DNA of 64,000 bases from Methylobacterium sp. E-066 (GCF_022829635.1 NZ_JAKSYO010000183.1:1-64000); one strand, 5' to 3'. Positions 35,716 to 45,109 are shown, counted from the first letter of the stretch. The notes: generated from the letters alone by a model not told the origin. Program-made: numbers and translations.

Positions 35716-36639
35716 GTGATCGCCCCCCGCCTGCGCCTCGGCGCCCTCCTCGCCCTCCTCCCGCTCCTCCTCGCCAGACCGGCCGCCGCGGCCCCGTCCG
35801 AGGGCGCGACCGAGACCGTCGAGCAGGCGCTCTGCCGCCTCATCGACGACTCCGCCAAGGCGCGGGGGCTGCCGGTGCCGTTCCTGACCCGGCTGATCTG
35901 GCGCGAGAGCAGTTTTCGCGTCGGCGTGGTGAGCTCGGCCGGCGCGCAGGGCGTCGCGCAGTTCATGCCCGGTACGGCGCGGGAGCGTGGCCTGCTCGAT
36001 CCGTTCGATCCCGAGCAGGCGATCCCGCACGCCGCCCACCTGCTGGCCGACCTCAAGACCCAGTTCGGCAATCTCGGGCTCGCGGCCGCCGCCTATAACG
36101 GCGGGGCCGCCCGGGTGAGCAAATGGCTTTCCGGCGATGGCGGCCTGCCCGCCGAGACCCGCGCCTACGTCGCCGCCATCACGGGGGCGCCGGCCGAGGA
36201 TTGGCGGGGCGGCAATGCGGCCGCGATCACCTATCCCGAGGGCGGGGCGCCGGAGGCCAAAGCCAAGCCCGAGGCCAAGCCCGATGCCAAGCCGGAGGCG
36301 CCGGTGACCTGCCTGCAGGTCACCGCCAGCCTGCGCATCCCGTCCCGCGGCGACCGGTTCGCCATCGGGCCCAACGAGGGGCCGGCGGCGCCCTGGGGCA
36401 TCCAGCTCGCCGGGAACTTCTCCAAGGCGCTGGCCCTGCAGAGCTTCAACCGGACCCGGACCGCCTATGCCGGGGTGATCGGCGAGGCGCGGCCGATGAT
36501 CATCGGCACCCGCCTGCGCAACCGCGGCACCCGCGCCTTCTACCGGATCCGCCTCCCCGCCCAGAGCCGGCAGGCCGCCGACGACCTGTGCGGCCGGATC
36601 CGCAAGGTCGGGGGCGCCTGCATCGTGCTGAGGACCTGA
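35716..36639 (+). CDS. lytic transglycosylase with SPOR-like C-terminus
   Basis: From GTG 35716 the product is 307 residues with a Sec signal ('RLRLGALLALLPLLLARPAA'). A family-1 lytic transglycosylase (goose-lysozyme-like) domain follows, with 'LTRLIWRESSFRVGVVSSAG' (catalytic Glu in RES), 'GVAQFMPGTA' and 'AAAYNGGAARVSKW'. After an Ala/Lys/Pro linker, the C-terminal part looks like a SPOR domain. It cuts peptidoglycan in the periplasm. An upstream GTG (35692) is possible. Confidence 0.88.
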   Translation: MIAPRLRLGALLALLPLLLARPAAAAPSEGATETVEQALCRLIDDSAKARGLPVPFLTRLIWRESSFRVGVVSSAGAQGVAQFMPGTARERGLLDPFDPEQAIPHAAHLLADLKTQFGNLGLAAAAYNGGAARVSKWLSGDGGLPAETRAYVAAITGAPAEDWRGGNAAAITYPEGGAPEAKAKPEAKPDAKPEAPVTCLQVTASLRIPSRGDRFAIGPNEGPAAPWGIQLAGNFSKALALQSFNRTRTAYAGVIGEARPMIIGTRLRNRGTRAFYRIRLPAQSRQAADDLCGRIRKVGGACIVLRT

Positions 36640-36722
36640 TTTTTTACCTGTCGCCCCGCTCCCGTCATCAATCCGCCCCGAGCGGCGCCTTGAATGGGCC
36701 AATCAGGGCAACCGGACGGGAT

Positions 36723-37625
36723 ATGACACGGCTCCTCATCGCGTTTGCCAGCCTTCTCGGCCTTGGGCTCGCGGCTTTCGGCTTCAGCGCCGCCTCGCCG
36801 CTGACCCTGTTCGACGCGATCGGCCCGCGGGATGCCGGCGGCCGCCTGGCAGTGCGCGACCAGGCCTTCGGCGAGGGGAAGCGGCGGCGGCTCGATGTCT
36901 ACGTCCCCACCGTGGCGGCCGAGCGGGCGCCGGTGCTGGTGTTCTTCTACGGCGGCTCCTGGCAGAGCGGCTCCAAGGACGACTACGCCTTCGTCGGCCA
37001 CGCGCTCGCCGCCCAGGGCTTCGTGACGGTGCTGCCGGATTACCGGCTCTTCCCGGAGACGGCCTTCCCGGGCTTCCTCGAGGACGGCGCCGCGGCGCTG
37101 GCCTGGGTGCGCGACAACATCGCGACCTATGGCGGCGACCCGCGCCGGATCGTCCTGGCCGGCCATTCGGCCGGGGCCTACAACGCCGTGATGCTCGGGC
37201 TCGACCCGCGCTACCTCAACGCCGCCGGGGTCGATCCCAAAGTGATCAAGGCGGTGGCCGGCCTGTCCGGCCCCTACGACTTCCTGCCCCTCGACCAGGA
37301 CACCACGACCAAGGTGTTCGGGCAGGCCCCCGACCTGCCGCTCACCCAGCCGATGACCTTCGCGGGCCCGCTCTCGCCCCCGACCTTCCTGGCCACCGGC
37401 GAGGCCGACACGGTGGTGAAGCCCCGGCACACGGTGAGCCTCGCCGCCAAGCTGCGCGCCGCCCACGTGCCGGTGCAGGAGCGGGTCTATGCCGGGCTCG
37501 ACCACAAGGACACGCTGCTCGCCCTCTCGGTGACCTTCCGCTCCAAGGCTCCTGAACTCGCCGAGATGGCCTCGTTCCTGATGCGCCAGGCCGCCGGGCG
37601 GTCGCAGTACACGATGCGGCGGTAA
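36723..37625 (+). CDS. alpha/beta hydrolase, secreted or anchored
   Basis: From ATG 36723 the product is 300 residues with an N-terminal hydrophobic signal or anchor. 'VLVFFYGGSWQSGSK' is the oxyanion-hole region (the usual HGG is YGG here), 'VLAGHSAGAYNA' holds the nucleophile Ser, and 'AGLDHKDTLLAL' holds the likely His. This is the hormone-sensitive-lipase/carboxylesterase type. The substrate is unknown. It follows the transglycosylase by 83 bases. Confidence 0.85.
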   Translation: MTRLLIAFASLLGLGLAAFGFSAASPLTLFDAIGPRDAGGRLAVRDQAFGEGKRRRLDVYVPTVAAERAPVLVFFYGGSWQSGSKDDYAFVGHALAAQGFVTVLPDYRLFPETAFPGFLEDGAAALAWVRDNIATYGGDPRRIVLAGHSAGAYNAVMLGLDPRYLNAAGVDPKVIKAVAGLSGPYDFLPLDQDTTTKVFGQAPDLPLTQPMTFAGPLSPPTFLATGEADTVVKPRHTVSLAAKLRAAHVPVQERVYAGLDHKDTLLALSVTFRSKAPELAEMASFLMRQAAGRSQYTMRR

Positions 37626-37633
37626 GAGACCCC

Positions 37634-38653
37634 TCAGATCTGGATGCAGATCTTGCCGAAATGGCGGTTGCTCTCCTGGTGCCGGAAGGCGTCCACGATC
37701 TCGGCCAGCGGGTAGATCCTGTCGACGACCGGACGCAGGCCGCAGGCCTCGATGCCGCGGATCATCGCGATCTGATGGCGGCGGCTGCCGACCAGCACGC
37801 CCTGGAGTCGGATCTGGCGGATCAGCGCCGGGACCAGCGGCAGCGGACCGGCCACGCCCGTCAGGATCCCGATCACCGAGATGTGGCCGGCGACGCGCAC
37901 CGCTTCCATCGACTGTTCCAGCGTGCCCGGGCCGCCGACATCGAGCACGTGGTCGACCCCGCGCCCGTCGGTCAGCCGCCTTGCGGTCGCGCCCCAGGCC
38001 GGATCGGCGCGGTAGTTGATCAGGTGGTCGGCCCCGAGGCCGCGCATGCGCTCGAGCTTCGCGTCGCTCGATGAGGTCGCGATCACCGTCGCGCCCGCCG
38101 CCTTGGCGAATTGCAGCGCGAACAGCGACACGCCGCCGGTGCCCTGCACAAGCACCACGTCGCCGCTCTTGAGCCCGGCATCGGCGTGGAGCGCGCGCCA
38201 CGCGGTCAGCGCTGCCGTGGTCAAGGTCGCGGCCTCGGCGTGGTCCCAGCCCCGGGGGGCGTGGGTGAAGGCGGTGGCCGGCGCCGTAACCCGCTCGCGG
38301 GCGTAGCCGTCGACCCCGTCGCCCGGCACCGTGGCGAAGCCCTCGACCAGCGGCACACCTTCCAGCCACGTGGGGAAGAACGTGCTGACGACCCGGTCGC
38401 CCACCGCGAACCCGTCCACTCCCGGACCCAGCGCCTCGACCTCGCCGGCGCCGTCGGACATCGGCACCCGCGGCTCGCTCGGCCCCCACAGGCCGCTGAC
38501 CACGGCGTAATCGTGATAGTTCAGCGAGCTCGCGCGCAGGCGCACGGTGATTTCGCCGGGTCCCGGCTCCGCGACGGGGCGCTCGCCGAACCCCACCTTG
38601 TCGAAACCGCCGCCGGGCTGGACGATGACCGCCCGGGATGCCGATTGGGTCAT
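37634..38653 (-). CDS. NAD(P)-dependent MDR-type alcohol dehydrogenase / quinone oxidoreductase
   Basis: The 339-residue protein has the GroES-like N-terminal fold ('RASSLNYHDYAVVSG') and a nucleotide-binding motif in 'VVLVQGTGGVSLFALQFAKA'. The zinc-binding Cys/His residues of classical alcohol dehydrogenases are absent, so it belongs with zinc-free oxidoreductases. The substrate is unknown. Confidence 0.85.
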   Translation of the reverse strand: MTQSASRAVIVQPGGGFDKVGFGERPVAEPGPGEITVRLRASSLNYHDYAVVSGLWGPSEPRVPMSDGAGEVEALGPGVDGFAVGDRVVSTFFPTWLEGVPLVEGFATVPGDGVDGYARERVTAPATAFTHAPRGWDHAEAATLTTAALTAWRALHADAGLKSGDVVLVQGTGGVSLFALQFAKAAGATVIATSSSDAKLERMRGLGADHLINYRADPAWGATARRLTDGRGVDHVLDVGGPGTLEQSMEAVRVAGHISVIGILTGVAGPLPLVPALIRQIRLQGVLVGSRRHQIAMIRGIEACGLRPVVDRIYPLAEIVDAFRHQESNRHFGKICIQI

Positions 38654-39228
38654 GGTGCACCTGTTTTTCTTTTTGCGCGTGGCTGGGCGTGCCGCAACGG
38701 GAGCCGGCCCGCTCGGGAGCGTCTGTAGACGCGATGCCGCCGTGTTGGTTGCAGGATCGGCGGTGGCTGCGCTTCGCAGTGACGGCGGCGCGGAAACGAG
38801 CTTAGGTTATCAGGCCAAAGGGTCGCGGCAATCGCGCGAGTGAGTTCGTTTTCGGAAAACGGCGGTTGCTTGGAGCTATTTTTCGGTCAGCGAAGGGACG
38901 CCAGCCGAATAAACCGCTCTGTCATTCCGGGGCCGCGAAGCGGAGCCCGGAATCCAGAACCATAGGTCGAACAAGATCTTGCACCGTCGGCGGCTCTGGA
39001 TTCCGGGCTCGCCTGCGGCGCCCCGGAATGACAGGGAGGGAGCTTGGGCGTTCGTGACACGCTCCGATCCTCGGGATGCGTGATCCGCTCCGAAGCGCCA
39101 GGGCCGTACCACCCCGCTAAGGTTATCGCCAAATCCACCCGTGCAACCGTCGGTCGACCCATCGCCCCGGCGACCACACCCGCTACAATGATCAACGCCG
39201 CATCACGCGGCCCCTGCGGTGGAACGGC
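38654..39228. other. intergenic region with one repeat
   Basis: These 575 bases contain the family A repeat at 38920-39034 and otherwise nothing that can be assigned. They separate two divergently transcribed genes and hold the promoters. Confidence 0.5.
38920..39034. repeat. dispersed hairpin repeat, family A (copy 2)
   Basis: The element runs from TGTCATTCCGGGGCCGCG to CCCCGGAATGACAG. It is close in length and sequence to copies at 275-388 and 44237-44350. Confidence 0.8.
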
Positions 39229-40554
39229 ATGGCTTCGGCGGACGCGGCGATCGGGATCCCGGCTGAAAACGCCCGGCATGGCGCGGCCGGGCGCGACGTG
39301 CCGGATGTCCTGCGTGTGCTCCTGAACGGGGCGGTGTTCGTCCTGCTGTGGAACCACGTCTGGCTCAAGGACCTGTCCGACCGGTCGTCGCTGGCGGCCT
39401 CCGAGGATGGCAGCCTGCTGACCCAGGTGCTGTTCGTGGCGGCCGGGCTCGGCATGGCGGCGGCGCTCCACCGGATCGGCTTTCGCCACCTGCGCCCGCT
39501 CGCGACTTGGCCGCTGATGCTCTGCGCTGCCTGGCTCGGGGTCACCGCGCTCCTGTCGGTCGAGCCCAGCCTGTCGCTGCGGCGGCTCGCCCTGTTCGCC
39601 ATCGCGGCGATGCTGTCCGCCGGCGTCCTGCTGGTCGCCCGGTCGCCCCGGCAGCTGGCGTTGACGATGGCCTGGTCGGCCCTGGTGATCCTGGTGTCGT
39701 CCTACCTCGCCGTGGCCCTGGTGCCGGATCTGGCGATCCACTCGGCCTTCGACGTGAATTCCGATCCGAGCCATCCGGGCCTGTGGCGGGGCATTTTCCC
39801 GCAGAAGAACGAGGCCGGGGCCGCCATGGTGATCCTGGTGATCGTCGGCCTCTACGTGGCCTCCGCGGCGAGCCGCGTGCTCGGCTGGAGCATCGTGCTC
39901 CTGGCCGTCGGCCTCTTGGTGGCGAGCGGCTCCAAGACCGCGATCCTGTTGCTGCCGGTGATCCTCGCCGTCACCGGCCTGTGCCGGATCTTCACCGGCG
40001 GCGCCCTGCGCGGCCTGCTGCTGCTCGGGCCGATCGTCGGGTTCTCGCTGATCTCGATCGGCTCGATCCTGGTCCCGGCGATCCAGGACGCGATCGGCGC
40101 GCTGCTCACCGACGCGACCTTCACGGGCCGCAGCGAGATCTGGCAATTCGCCCTCGACAACATCCTGGTCCGCCCCTGGCGGGGCTGGGGCATCGGCGCC
40201 TTCTGGATGACCGAGCGGACCATGTATGGCGGCTCCGAGGAGCTGACCTGGGTCAACACCGCCAACCACTCGCACAACGCCTATCTCGACACGGCGCTGA
40301 TCGGCGGCTTCCCGTTCCTGGTGCTTACCATCTGGGTCTTCGTGCTGGCCCCGGTGCGCGACCTGCAGCGCGTCGCCGGCGGCCGGGGGCTCGACGCGGA
40401 GACGCTGCTGTTCCTGCGCCTGTGGTTTTTGGGGCTCGTCTCGGCCTCGTTCGAGACCGTCCTCTACAACGGCAACAACGCCACCTGCTGCATGTTCATG
40501 ATGGCGGTGTTCGGGCTGCGGTTGCGGACGCGGTATGCGATCGCACGGGGGTGA
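39229..40554 (+). CDS. O-antigen ligase family protein (WaaL-type)
   Basis: The 441-residue protein has about eleven membrane helices and a large C-terminal loop with 'NHSHNAYLDTALIGG', the Wzy_C/WaaL motif region with its conserved His. 'TFTGRSEIWQFALD' is also typical. Such enzymes join or ligate surface polysaccharides in the periplasm. No polysaccharide genes adjoin it, so the target is unknown. Confidence 0.87.
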   Translation: MASADAAIGIPAENARHGAAGRDVPDVLRVLLNGAVFVLLWNHVWLKDLSDRSSLAASEDGSLLTQVLFVAAGLGMAAALHRIGFRHLRPLATWPLMLCAAWLGVTALLSVEPSLSLRRLALFAIAAMLSAGVLLVARSPRQLALTMAWSALVILVSSYLAVALVPDLAIHSAFDVNSDPSHPGLWRGIFPQKNEAGAAMVILVIVGLYVASAASRVLGWSIVLLAVGLLVASGSKTAILLLPVILAVTGLCRIFTGGALRGLLLLGPIVGFSLISIGSILVPAIQDAIGALLTDATFTGRSEIWQFALDNILVRPWRGWGIGAFWMTERTMYGGSEELTWVNTANHSHNAYLDTALIGGFPFLVLTIWVFVLAPVRDLQRVAGGRGLDAETLLFLRLWFLGLVSASFETVLYNGNNATCCMFMMAVFGLRLRTRYAIARG

Positions 40555-40711
40555 GGCGGGCGGTTCGCTCGGTTCCGTGCCGTCTGATTCTAATCCATCT
40601 GGGCGTGTTGATGTCGCCAGAACGCCCCCGAGGCGCTGACAGGCCCGGTCTCGGGACAGTCAGGGCGTTGCCGCTTCCGCGGATGCCAGCAGTCGAGAAC
40701 AGAATGACCGA

Positions 40712-40981
40712 TCAAAGACCAGCCTGACGGTCGTAGTCTTCCGTCCAATCCTGCGTATCGCCACGGCCGTCATCGAGAACAGAAAGCAGCAGCGGCATCG
40801 CCGAATCCACCTGAGCCTCGGTCTCCGCCTCGGCCGGGCGCGGGAGCCGGTGTCCCGCATCGGCCATCGCGATGATCAGGTCGCGAAACCCGTTCAAGCC
40901 GAGCGACGAGATCGCAACGTCCGAGCTGATCTTGGCCTGGGCGTAGGCTGACAGGACATCGTGAGGAGTGACCAGATTCAT
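40712..40981 (-). CDS. small protein, possible antitoxin-like
   Basis: From ATG 40981 the product is 89 residues. The first half reads 'VLSAYAQAKISSDVAISSLG' then 'LNGFRDLIIAMADAGHRLPR', which resembles the helix-turn-helix part of UPF0175-type antitoxins. The tail is acidic. No toxin-like partner is visible on either side. The call is weak. Confidence 0.5.
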   Translation of the reverse strand: MNLVTPHDVLSAYAQAKISSDVAISSLGLNGFRDLIIAMADAGHRLPRPAEAETEAQVDSAMPLLLSVLDDGRGDTQDWTEDYDRQAGL

Positions 40982-41203
40982 TTGCCGCTCCTGACCGAAC
41001 CCGATGGTAGCACGACACCATCGACGATGCCCGCCCCGTGATGTCCGATGCGACGCGTCCGCCCTTCGAGAGCAGACTGACACACACCGTGCGTAGCAGA
41101 CCACCAAGATGGGGAACGCTGATCAGACGCACGCCGACAGGCTCGCACCTGATCTGACGCGGCGCCTACGTTGACGGCTTCTCGATGCGCGCAAGGCCGC
41201 CGC

Positions 41204-41638
41204 TCACATCCCGCCGCCCGCCTCCGGCGGCACCGGCCGCGGGCGGCGGTCCTCGCCGATCGCCACGAAGGTGAAGGTCGCCTCGGTGACCTTCATGGTG
41301 GTCTCGCTCGCCCGCTCCCGCCGCCAGACCTCGACCTGGATGCGCAGGGACGAGCGCCCGACCTTGATCAGCCAGGCATAGAGGCTGACCTCGTCGCCCA
41401 CGAAGACCGGGTGGTGGAAGGTGATCGCGTCCACCGCGATCGTGGCGCAGCGCCCGCGCGAGCGCCGGGCCGCGACGTTGCCGGCCGCGAGGTCCATCTG
41501 GGCCATCAGCCAGCCGCCAAAAATGTCGCCGGCCGGGTTGGTATCGGCCGGCATCGCGATGGTGCGGATCACCGGCGCCCCGCGGTGGGTCGGCTGCGCG
41601 TCCGCAGCCGCGCCGTCCCTGCCCTGTTCCTGCGTCAT
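41204..41638 (-). CDS. acyl-CoA thioesterase (hotdog fold, YciA-like)
   Basis: From ATG 41638 the product is 144 residues. It has 'ADTNPAGDIFGGWLMAQMDLAAGNVA' (split), the YciA/BACH hotdog helix with the catalytic Asp region, and 'FVGDEVSLYAWLIKVGRSSL'. These enzymes hydrolyse acyl-CoA esters. Longer in-frame starts were rejected since they overlap the upstream PQQ dehydrogenase gene. Confidence 0.9.
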   Translation of the reverse strand: MTQEQGRDGAAADAQPTHRGAPVIRTIAMPADTNPAGDIFGGWLMAQMDLAAGNVAARRSRGRCATIAVDAITFHHPVFVGDEVSLYAWLIKVGRSSLRIQVEVWRRERASETTMKVTEATFTFVAIGEDRRPRPVPPEAGGGM

Positions 41639-41697
41639 GGTCCGGACGAATCCCCGCCGCCAAAGGCTGGAACTCCTCCAGTCAAGCTCGGCGGGCG

Positions 41698-43446
41698 TCA
41701 ATCGGGCAGCGCGAAGACCAGCAGTGCGTCGCCGGTGCCGAACCCGGCCGCCTTGGTGAAGGATGCGCCGCCCGCGGCCACCGCCAGGTACTGCTTGCCG
41801 TCGAGCGCGTAGGTCATGGCCGGGCCGCTGATGCCGGCGCCGCACTGGAAGCGCCAGAGCAGCGTGCCGTCGCGGGAATCGTGGGCGTCGAGATGGCCAT
41901 CCTCCTCGCCGGAGAAGACGAGGCCACTTGCCGTCGCCAGGGTGCCGCCGGAGAGCCGGCTGCCCGAGCGCATCGTCCAGGCGATCTTGCCGCCGTCCGT
42001 GAGGTCGACCGCGGTGAGGGTGCTGAAGGACGGCTCGCCCTTCGCCTCGCCGGTCTCGGTGTAGCGGATCTCCGGCCGGTCTCCAGCGGCCGGCACGGTC
42101 TTGACCGTGTAGGTCGTCGCCCCGTGGCGGACCTGCACGTAGGCGAGGCGCCCGTCATAGGCGGTGGGCGGCCACGAGACGGCGCCGAGCGGCCCCGGCG
42201 CCACCACGGTGCCCTGCGGGGTCGGCGGCGCGAACAGGTTCTTTTGCTCGATCAGCGGGGCCGAGCGTTCGAGCAGCTTCCCCGTCGCGCGGTCGTGGAC
42301 GTAGATCCAGCCGGTCTTGCTGGCCGAGGCCACCGCCTTGGTGCCGTTCGGCCCGTCGAGCAGGAACGGCGGCGCGGCGACGTCGTAGCCCCACTCGTCA
42401 TGCGGCACCTGCTGGGAATACCAGCGCAACTGCCCGGTGCGGACGTCGAGCGCCACGAGGCACATCGTGTAGAGGTTGTCCCCCGGGCGCGAGAGGCCGA
42501 AATTCTGCGGCGCTGGGTTGCCGGTGCCGAGGAAGATCAGGCCGAGATCCGGGTCGTAGGCCGGGGTCATCCAGAGCGAGCCGCCGCCGACCCGCCACGC
42601 CTCGCGATTGGCCGGCGCCGCCGCCTTCTCGGCGGCGATGTCCCGCTGGAGCGGCACGCCGTCCACGGTCTGCGCGACGAAGCCGCCCTCCCAGCCCTCC
42701 GACGGGGTGACGTACCAGCGCCAGCGCTCCGCGCCGGTCTTGGCATCGTAGGCCGCGAGCCAGCCGCGCCGTCCGTAGCCGCCTTCGATCCCGACTACGG
42801 CGCCACCATCGAGCCCGCCGGCCTCGTCCTCGACATGCAGGCCGTAGCCCGCGCCCGTGACGCCGACGATCACCAGCCCTTCGGCCACCAGAGGCGGCAT
42901 CTTGAAGCCGAGCCGGCTCGACCCCTGCACCGCCTTGCCGCCGAGCTTGGCGGTGAGGTCCGAGGCGGTCTCGCTCTCGCCCTCCTCTGGGCGCACCGCC
43001 TCCTTGTCCCAGACCACCCGGCCGGTCTTGGCGTCCAGCGCGATCAGCCGCCCGTCCATGGTCGCCTCGAACACGAGGCCCTCCGACACCGCGAGCCCAC
43101 GGTTCGAGGGCGGCCCGAAGATCTTTTCCGTGCGGGCCTTGTGCACGTAGGTCCAGAGCGGCCGGCCGGTGCGGGCCTCGAGCGCCGCGACGTTGTTCTG
43201 GGTCGTCGAAATGTAGAGCGTGCCGTCGACCATCACGGGCTGCGCTTGGAAATAGCCCGTCACCCCGGTCTGGAACATCCAGGCCGGCCGCAGCCGGCCG
43301 ACGCTGGCGCGGTCGATCTCAGTGAGGTCGGAGAAGTTGCGGTTGCTGTGGTCGTGCCCGAAGGCCGGCCAAGGGGTCTCGGCGGCGATGGCCGGGAGTG
43401 GCAGGAGGGTCGCGAGGGCGATCAGCGCGGGGCGAAATCCGGTCAT
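41698..43446 (-). CDS. PQQ-dependent dehydrogenase, soluble periplasmic type
   Basis: The 582-residue protein has a Sec signal ('ALIALATLLPLPAIAAETPW') and an eight-bladed propeller with tryptophan-docking repeats such as 'VAALEARTGRPLW' and 'LIALDAKTGRVVW'. 'CLVALDVRTGQLRWYSQQ' followed by 'VPHDEWGYD' matches the active-site strand. The catalytic Asp lies in 'LDVRTG', and Arg stands two residues later where lanthanide enzymes have Asp, so it is probably not lanthanide-dependent. No fused cytochrome domain is present. The substrate is not known. Confidence 0.85.
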   Translation of the reverse strand: MTGFRPALIALATLLPLPAIAAETPWPAFGHDHSNRNFSDLTEIDRASVGRLRPAWMFQTGVTGYFQAQPVMVDGTLYISTTQNNVAALEARTGRPLWTYVHKARTEKIFGPPSNRGLAVSEGLVFEATMDGRLIALDAKTGRVVWDKEAVRPEEGESETASDLTAKLGGKAVQGSSRLGFKMPPLVAEGLVIVGVTGAGYGLHVEDEAGGLDGGAVVGIEGGYGRRGWLAAYDAKTGAERWRWYVTPSEGWEGGFVAQTVDGVPLQRDIAAEKAAAPANREAWRVGGGSLWMTPAYDPDLGLIFLGTGNPAPQNFGLSRPGDNLYTMCLVALDVRTGQLRWYSQQVPHDEWGYDVAAPPFLLDGPNGTKAVASASKTGWIYVHDRATGKLLERSAPLIEQKNLFAPPTPQGTVVAPGPLGAVSWPPTAYDGRLAYVQVRHGATTYTVKTVPAAGDRPEIRYTETGEAKGEPSFSTLTAVDLTDGGKIAWTMRSGSRLSGGTLATASGLVFSGEEDGHLDAHDSRDGTLLWRFQCGAGISGPAMTYALDGKQYLAVAAGGASFTKAAGFGTGDALLVFALPD

Positions 43447-43788
43447 GGGCGGTATGGCGTTTCCTCTTGTTGGTTGGTTCTCTGTTCACTCATATGCACC
43501 GCTCGCGAACACAACGCGCTGCCTCCGGCGCTGCATGGCCGTGGCGAACTCAGCAGGAATTGCCGCCACCTGCGGTTTCAGCTCGCCTTGGGGTTGCCAC
43601 CGCCGTCTCGATTCGGCTCGTTGAGATCTCCTTGAAAGCTTCGGATAAGTGACCGGCTCATGATCCGGGCACATCATCCCATTCGCAAAAGAGATCGACA
43701 GCCCGCACCAAGGGTCTATGCTGAGTTCATCTTCGGCCCGATGTCTGCTTCGAACGTAGATCGTCCTCAGGCGCGGTAGGGCACGGAC
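43447..43788. other. gene-free intergenic region
   Basis: These 342 bases separate the PQQ dehydrogenase (leftward) and the next small gene (rightward). No gene, repeat or clear regulatory motif could be supported. Confidence 0.4.
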
Positions 43789-44088
43789 ATGATCGGCACC
43801 GAAATCTCCCCGGCGCTTCAGGCCGCGATCGAAGCCGTCGTTCGGCAGGAACTCGGCCGCTTCGGTGTCAGCGAGGTCGAGGTCATCGATTCCGAGGACG
43901 CCGATGGGGATCCCCTCATCCTCGTCAACGTCCATTATCGGGCTTCCGAAGCCGAGCCCGATTTCAAGGTGGCATCCAAGACGCTCACGAAGCTCAACGA
44001 CAAGCTGTTCGAACTGAAGGAGCCGCGCTTCGCCTACATAAGGCACAAGGTACCGGAAGCCACGCCCGAGCCGCGCGGCCGGCGGTGA
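43789..44088 (+). CDS. small conserved protein upstream of a broken HEPN-like gene
   Basis: The 99-residue product reads 'VEVIDSEDADGDPLILVNVH' and ends 'FAYIRHKVPEATPEPRGRR'. The acidic strand pattern is weakly like minimal nucleotidyltransferases, but catalytic residues are not clear. It overlaps the following gene by 4 bases (GTGA), typical of coupled toxin-antitoxin pairs. I do not assign a function. Confidence 0.6.
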   Translation: MIGTEISPALQAAIEAVVRQELGRFGVSEVEVIDSEDADGDPLILVNVHYRASEAEPDFKVASKTLTKLNDKLFELKEPRFAYIRHKVPEATPEPRGRR

Positions 44089-44378
44089 GCCGAGAGCTTC
44101 TTGGGACTGCTCAGCGGTTGGCGCGGGCGAATCCCGGCAAGCCGCGGCAGTCGGATCTCAAGCGCGTGATGAAGATTGCTGAAAACATCGTTCTTGCAAG
44201 GCCTCTTAAGGGGCCTGGAATTCTAGCATCCACCTCGTCATTCCGGGGCGCCGGAGGCGAGCCCGGAATCCAGAGCCGCCGACGGCGCAAGATCTTGAAA
44301 TGTCGGTGTTTCTGGATTCCGGGCTCCGCTGCGCGGTCCCGGAATGACAGGGTAATTGGTCTTGTTGCCGTCGCCTAA
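44085..44378 (+). pseudogene. truncated HEPN-like gene
   Basis: The frame starts 'MSRELLGTAQRLARANPGKP' then 'RQSDLKR', which resembles the N-terminus of HEPN-like proteins found as a pair with small partners. Where the usual 'AYYALFH' helix should follow, the sequence is different ('VMKIAENIVLARPLK') and then runs into a family A hairpin repeat (44237-44350). It is probably a deletion remnant. That the intact gene was a HEPN is inferred from memory of the family. Confidence 0.5.
44237..44350. repeat. dispersed hairpin repeat, family A (copy 3)
   Basis: The element runs from GTCATTCCGGGGCG to CCCGGAATGACAG and sits inside the end of the truncated HEPN-like frame. It may mark the point where the gene was broken. 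Confidence 0.78.
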
Positions 44379-44467
44379 TCAAACGAAGAAGAAAACCGAG
44401 ACATCGCGATCGTCCTAAGGGCGTCGTCTCCTGCAACCCCGGCCGAAACTCTCTGACCCCTGACCCC

Positions 44468-45001
44468 TCACCCCGCCTTCCGCGCCGCCGCGTCGAGCTG
44501 GCCAGGGGTCGCCTGGGCGCCCATGGCCCGGGCCATGTCGGCGGCGCTCTGGCCGGCGGCATCGCGAAAATCCGGGTCGGCGCCGTGCTCGAGGAGCAGC
44601 GACACCATCTCGGTGCGGTCGAACATCGCCGCGGTCATCAGGGCCGTGCGGGTGCCCCCCCCGGTGCCGTCCACCGCAGCGCCGTGCTGGAGCAGCAGCC
44701 GGGCGACGGCGAGGTCGTTCTTGAAGGCGGCGCCGGCCAGCGGGGTCTGGCCGCGGTCGTTGGCGAGTTCCGGGTCGCCGCCGGCCTCCAGGATCGCCCG
44801 GGTCGTCTCCGCCTGGCCGTTATAGGCGGCGAGCATCAGCAGGCTGTCGCCCTTGTCGTTGCGCAGGTTCGCCGGAAGGCCCTGGCCGAACAGCTCGGCC
44901 AGCTCCTCGGCATGGCCCATCCGGGCGTACTGGAAGACCCGGCCGGCAAAGGCCAGGGTCTCGTCGTCGAGGACCGGGGGCGTGTTCGTCTCGGGGTTCA
45001 T
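44468..45001 (-). CDS. ankyrin repeat protein
   Basis: The 177-residue protein has about four ankyrin repeats, for example 'GDSLLMLAAYNGQAETTRAI', 'GQTPLAGAAFKNDLAVARLL' and 'TALMTAAMFDRTEMVSLL'. No signal peptide is present, so it is a cytoplasmic protein-binding module. It is divergent from the flavoprotein-sigma factor operon. Confidence 0.85.
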   Translation of the reverse strand: MNPETNTPPVLDDETLAFAGRVFQYARMGHAEELAELFGQGLPANLRNDKGDSLLMLAAYNGQAETTRAILEAGGDPELANDRGQTPLAGAAFKNDLAVARLLLQHGAAVDGTGGGTRTALMTAAMFDRTEMVSLLLEHGADPDFRDAAGQSAADMARAMGAQATPGQLDAAARKAG

Positions 45002-45109
45002 CGTCACTCGCCTGCTGCAACCACGTGCAGATCTGGGACGGCAAGCCGGCCCTGTCCAGCACGGCGCGGAGCGCTGTCTCGGAGATTGTCGGTGCGGGAC
45101 ACAAACCGA

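Noticed and set aside
36540..38660. Open frame of 706 codons on the minus strand covering the hydrolase and MDR oxidoreductase genes
   Set aside because: It overlaps the MDR gene in another frame and is antisense to the hydrolase, with Arg-rich sequence typical of shadow frames.
43486..44046. Minus-strand frame opposite the 99-residue gene at 43789
   Set aside because: The plus-strand gene has a coupled downstream frame and better protein character. The antisense frame has no motif.
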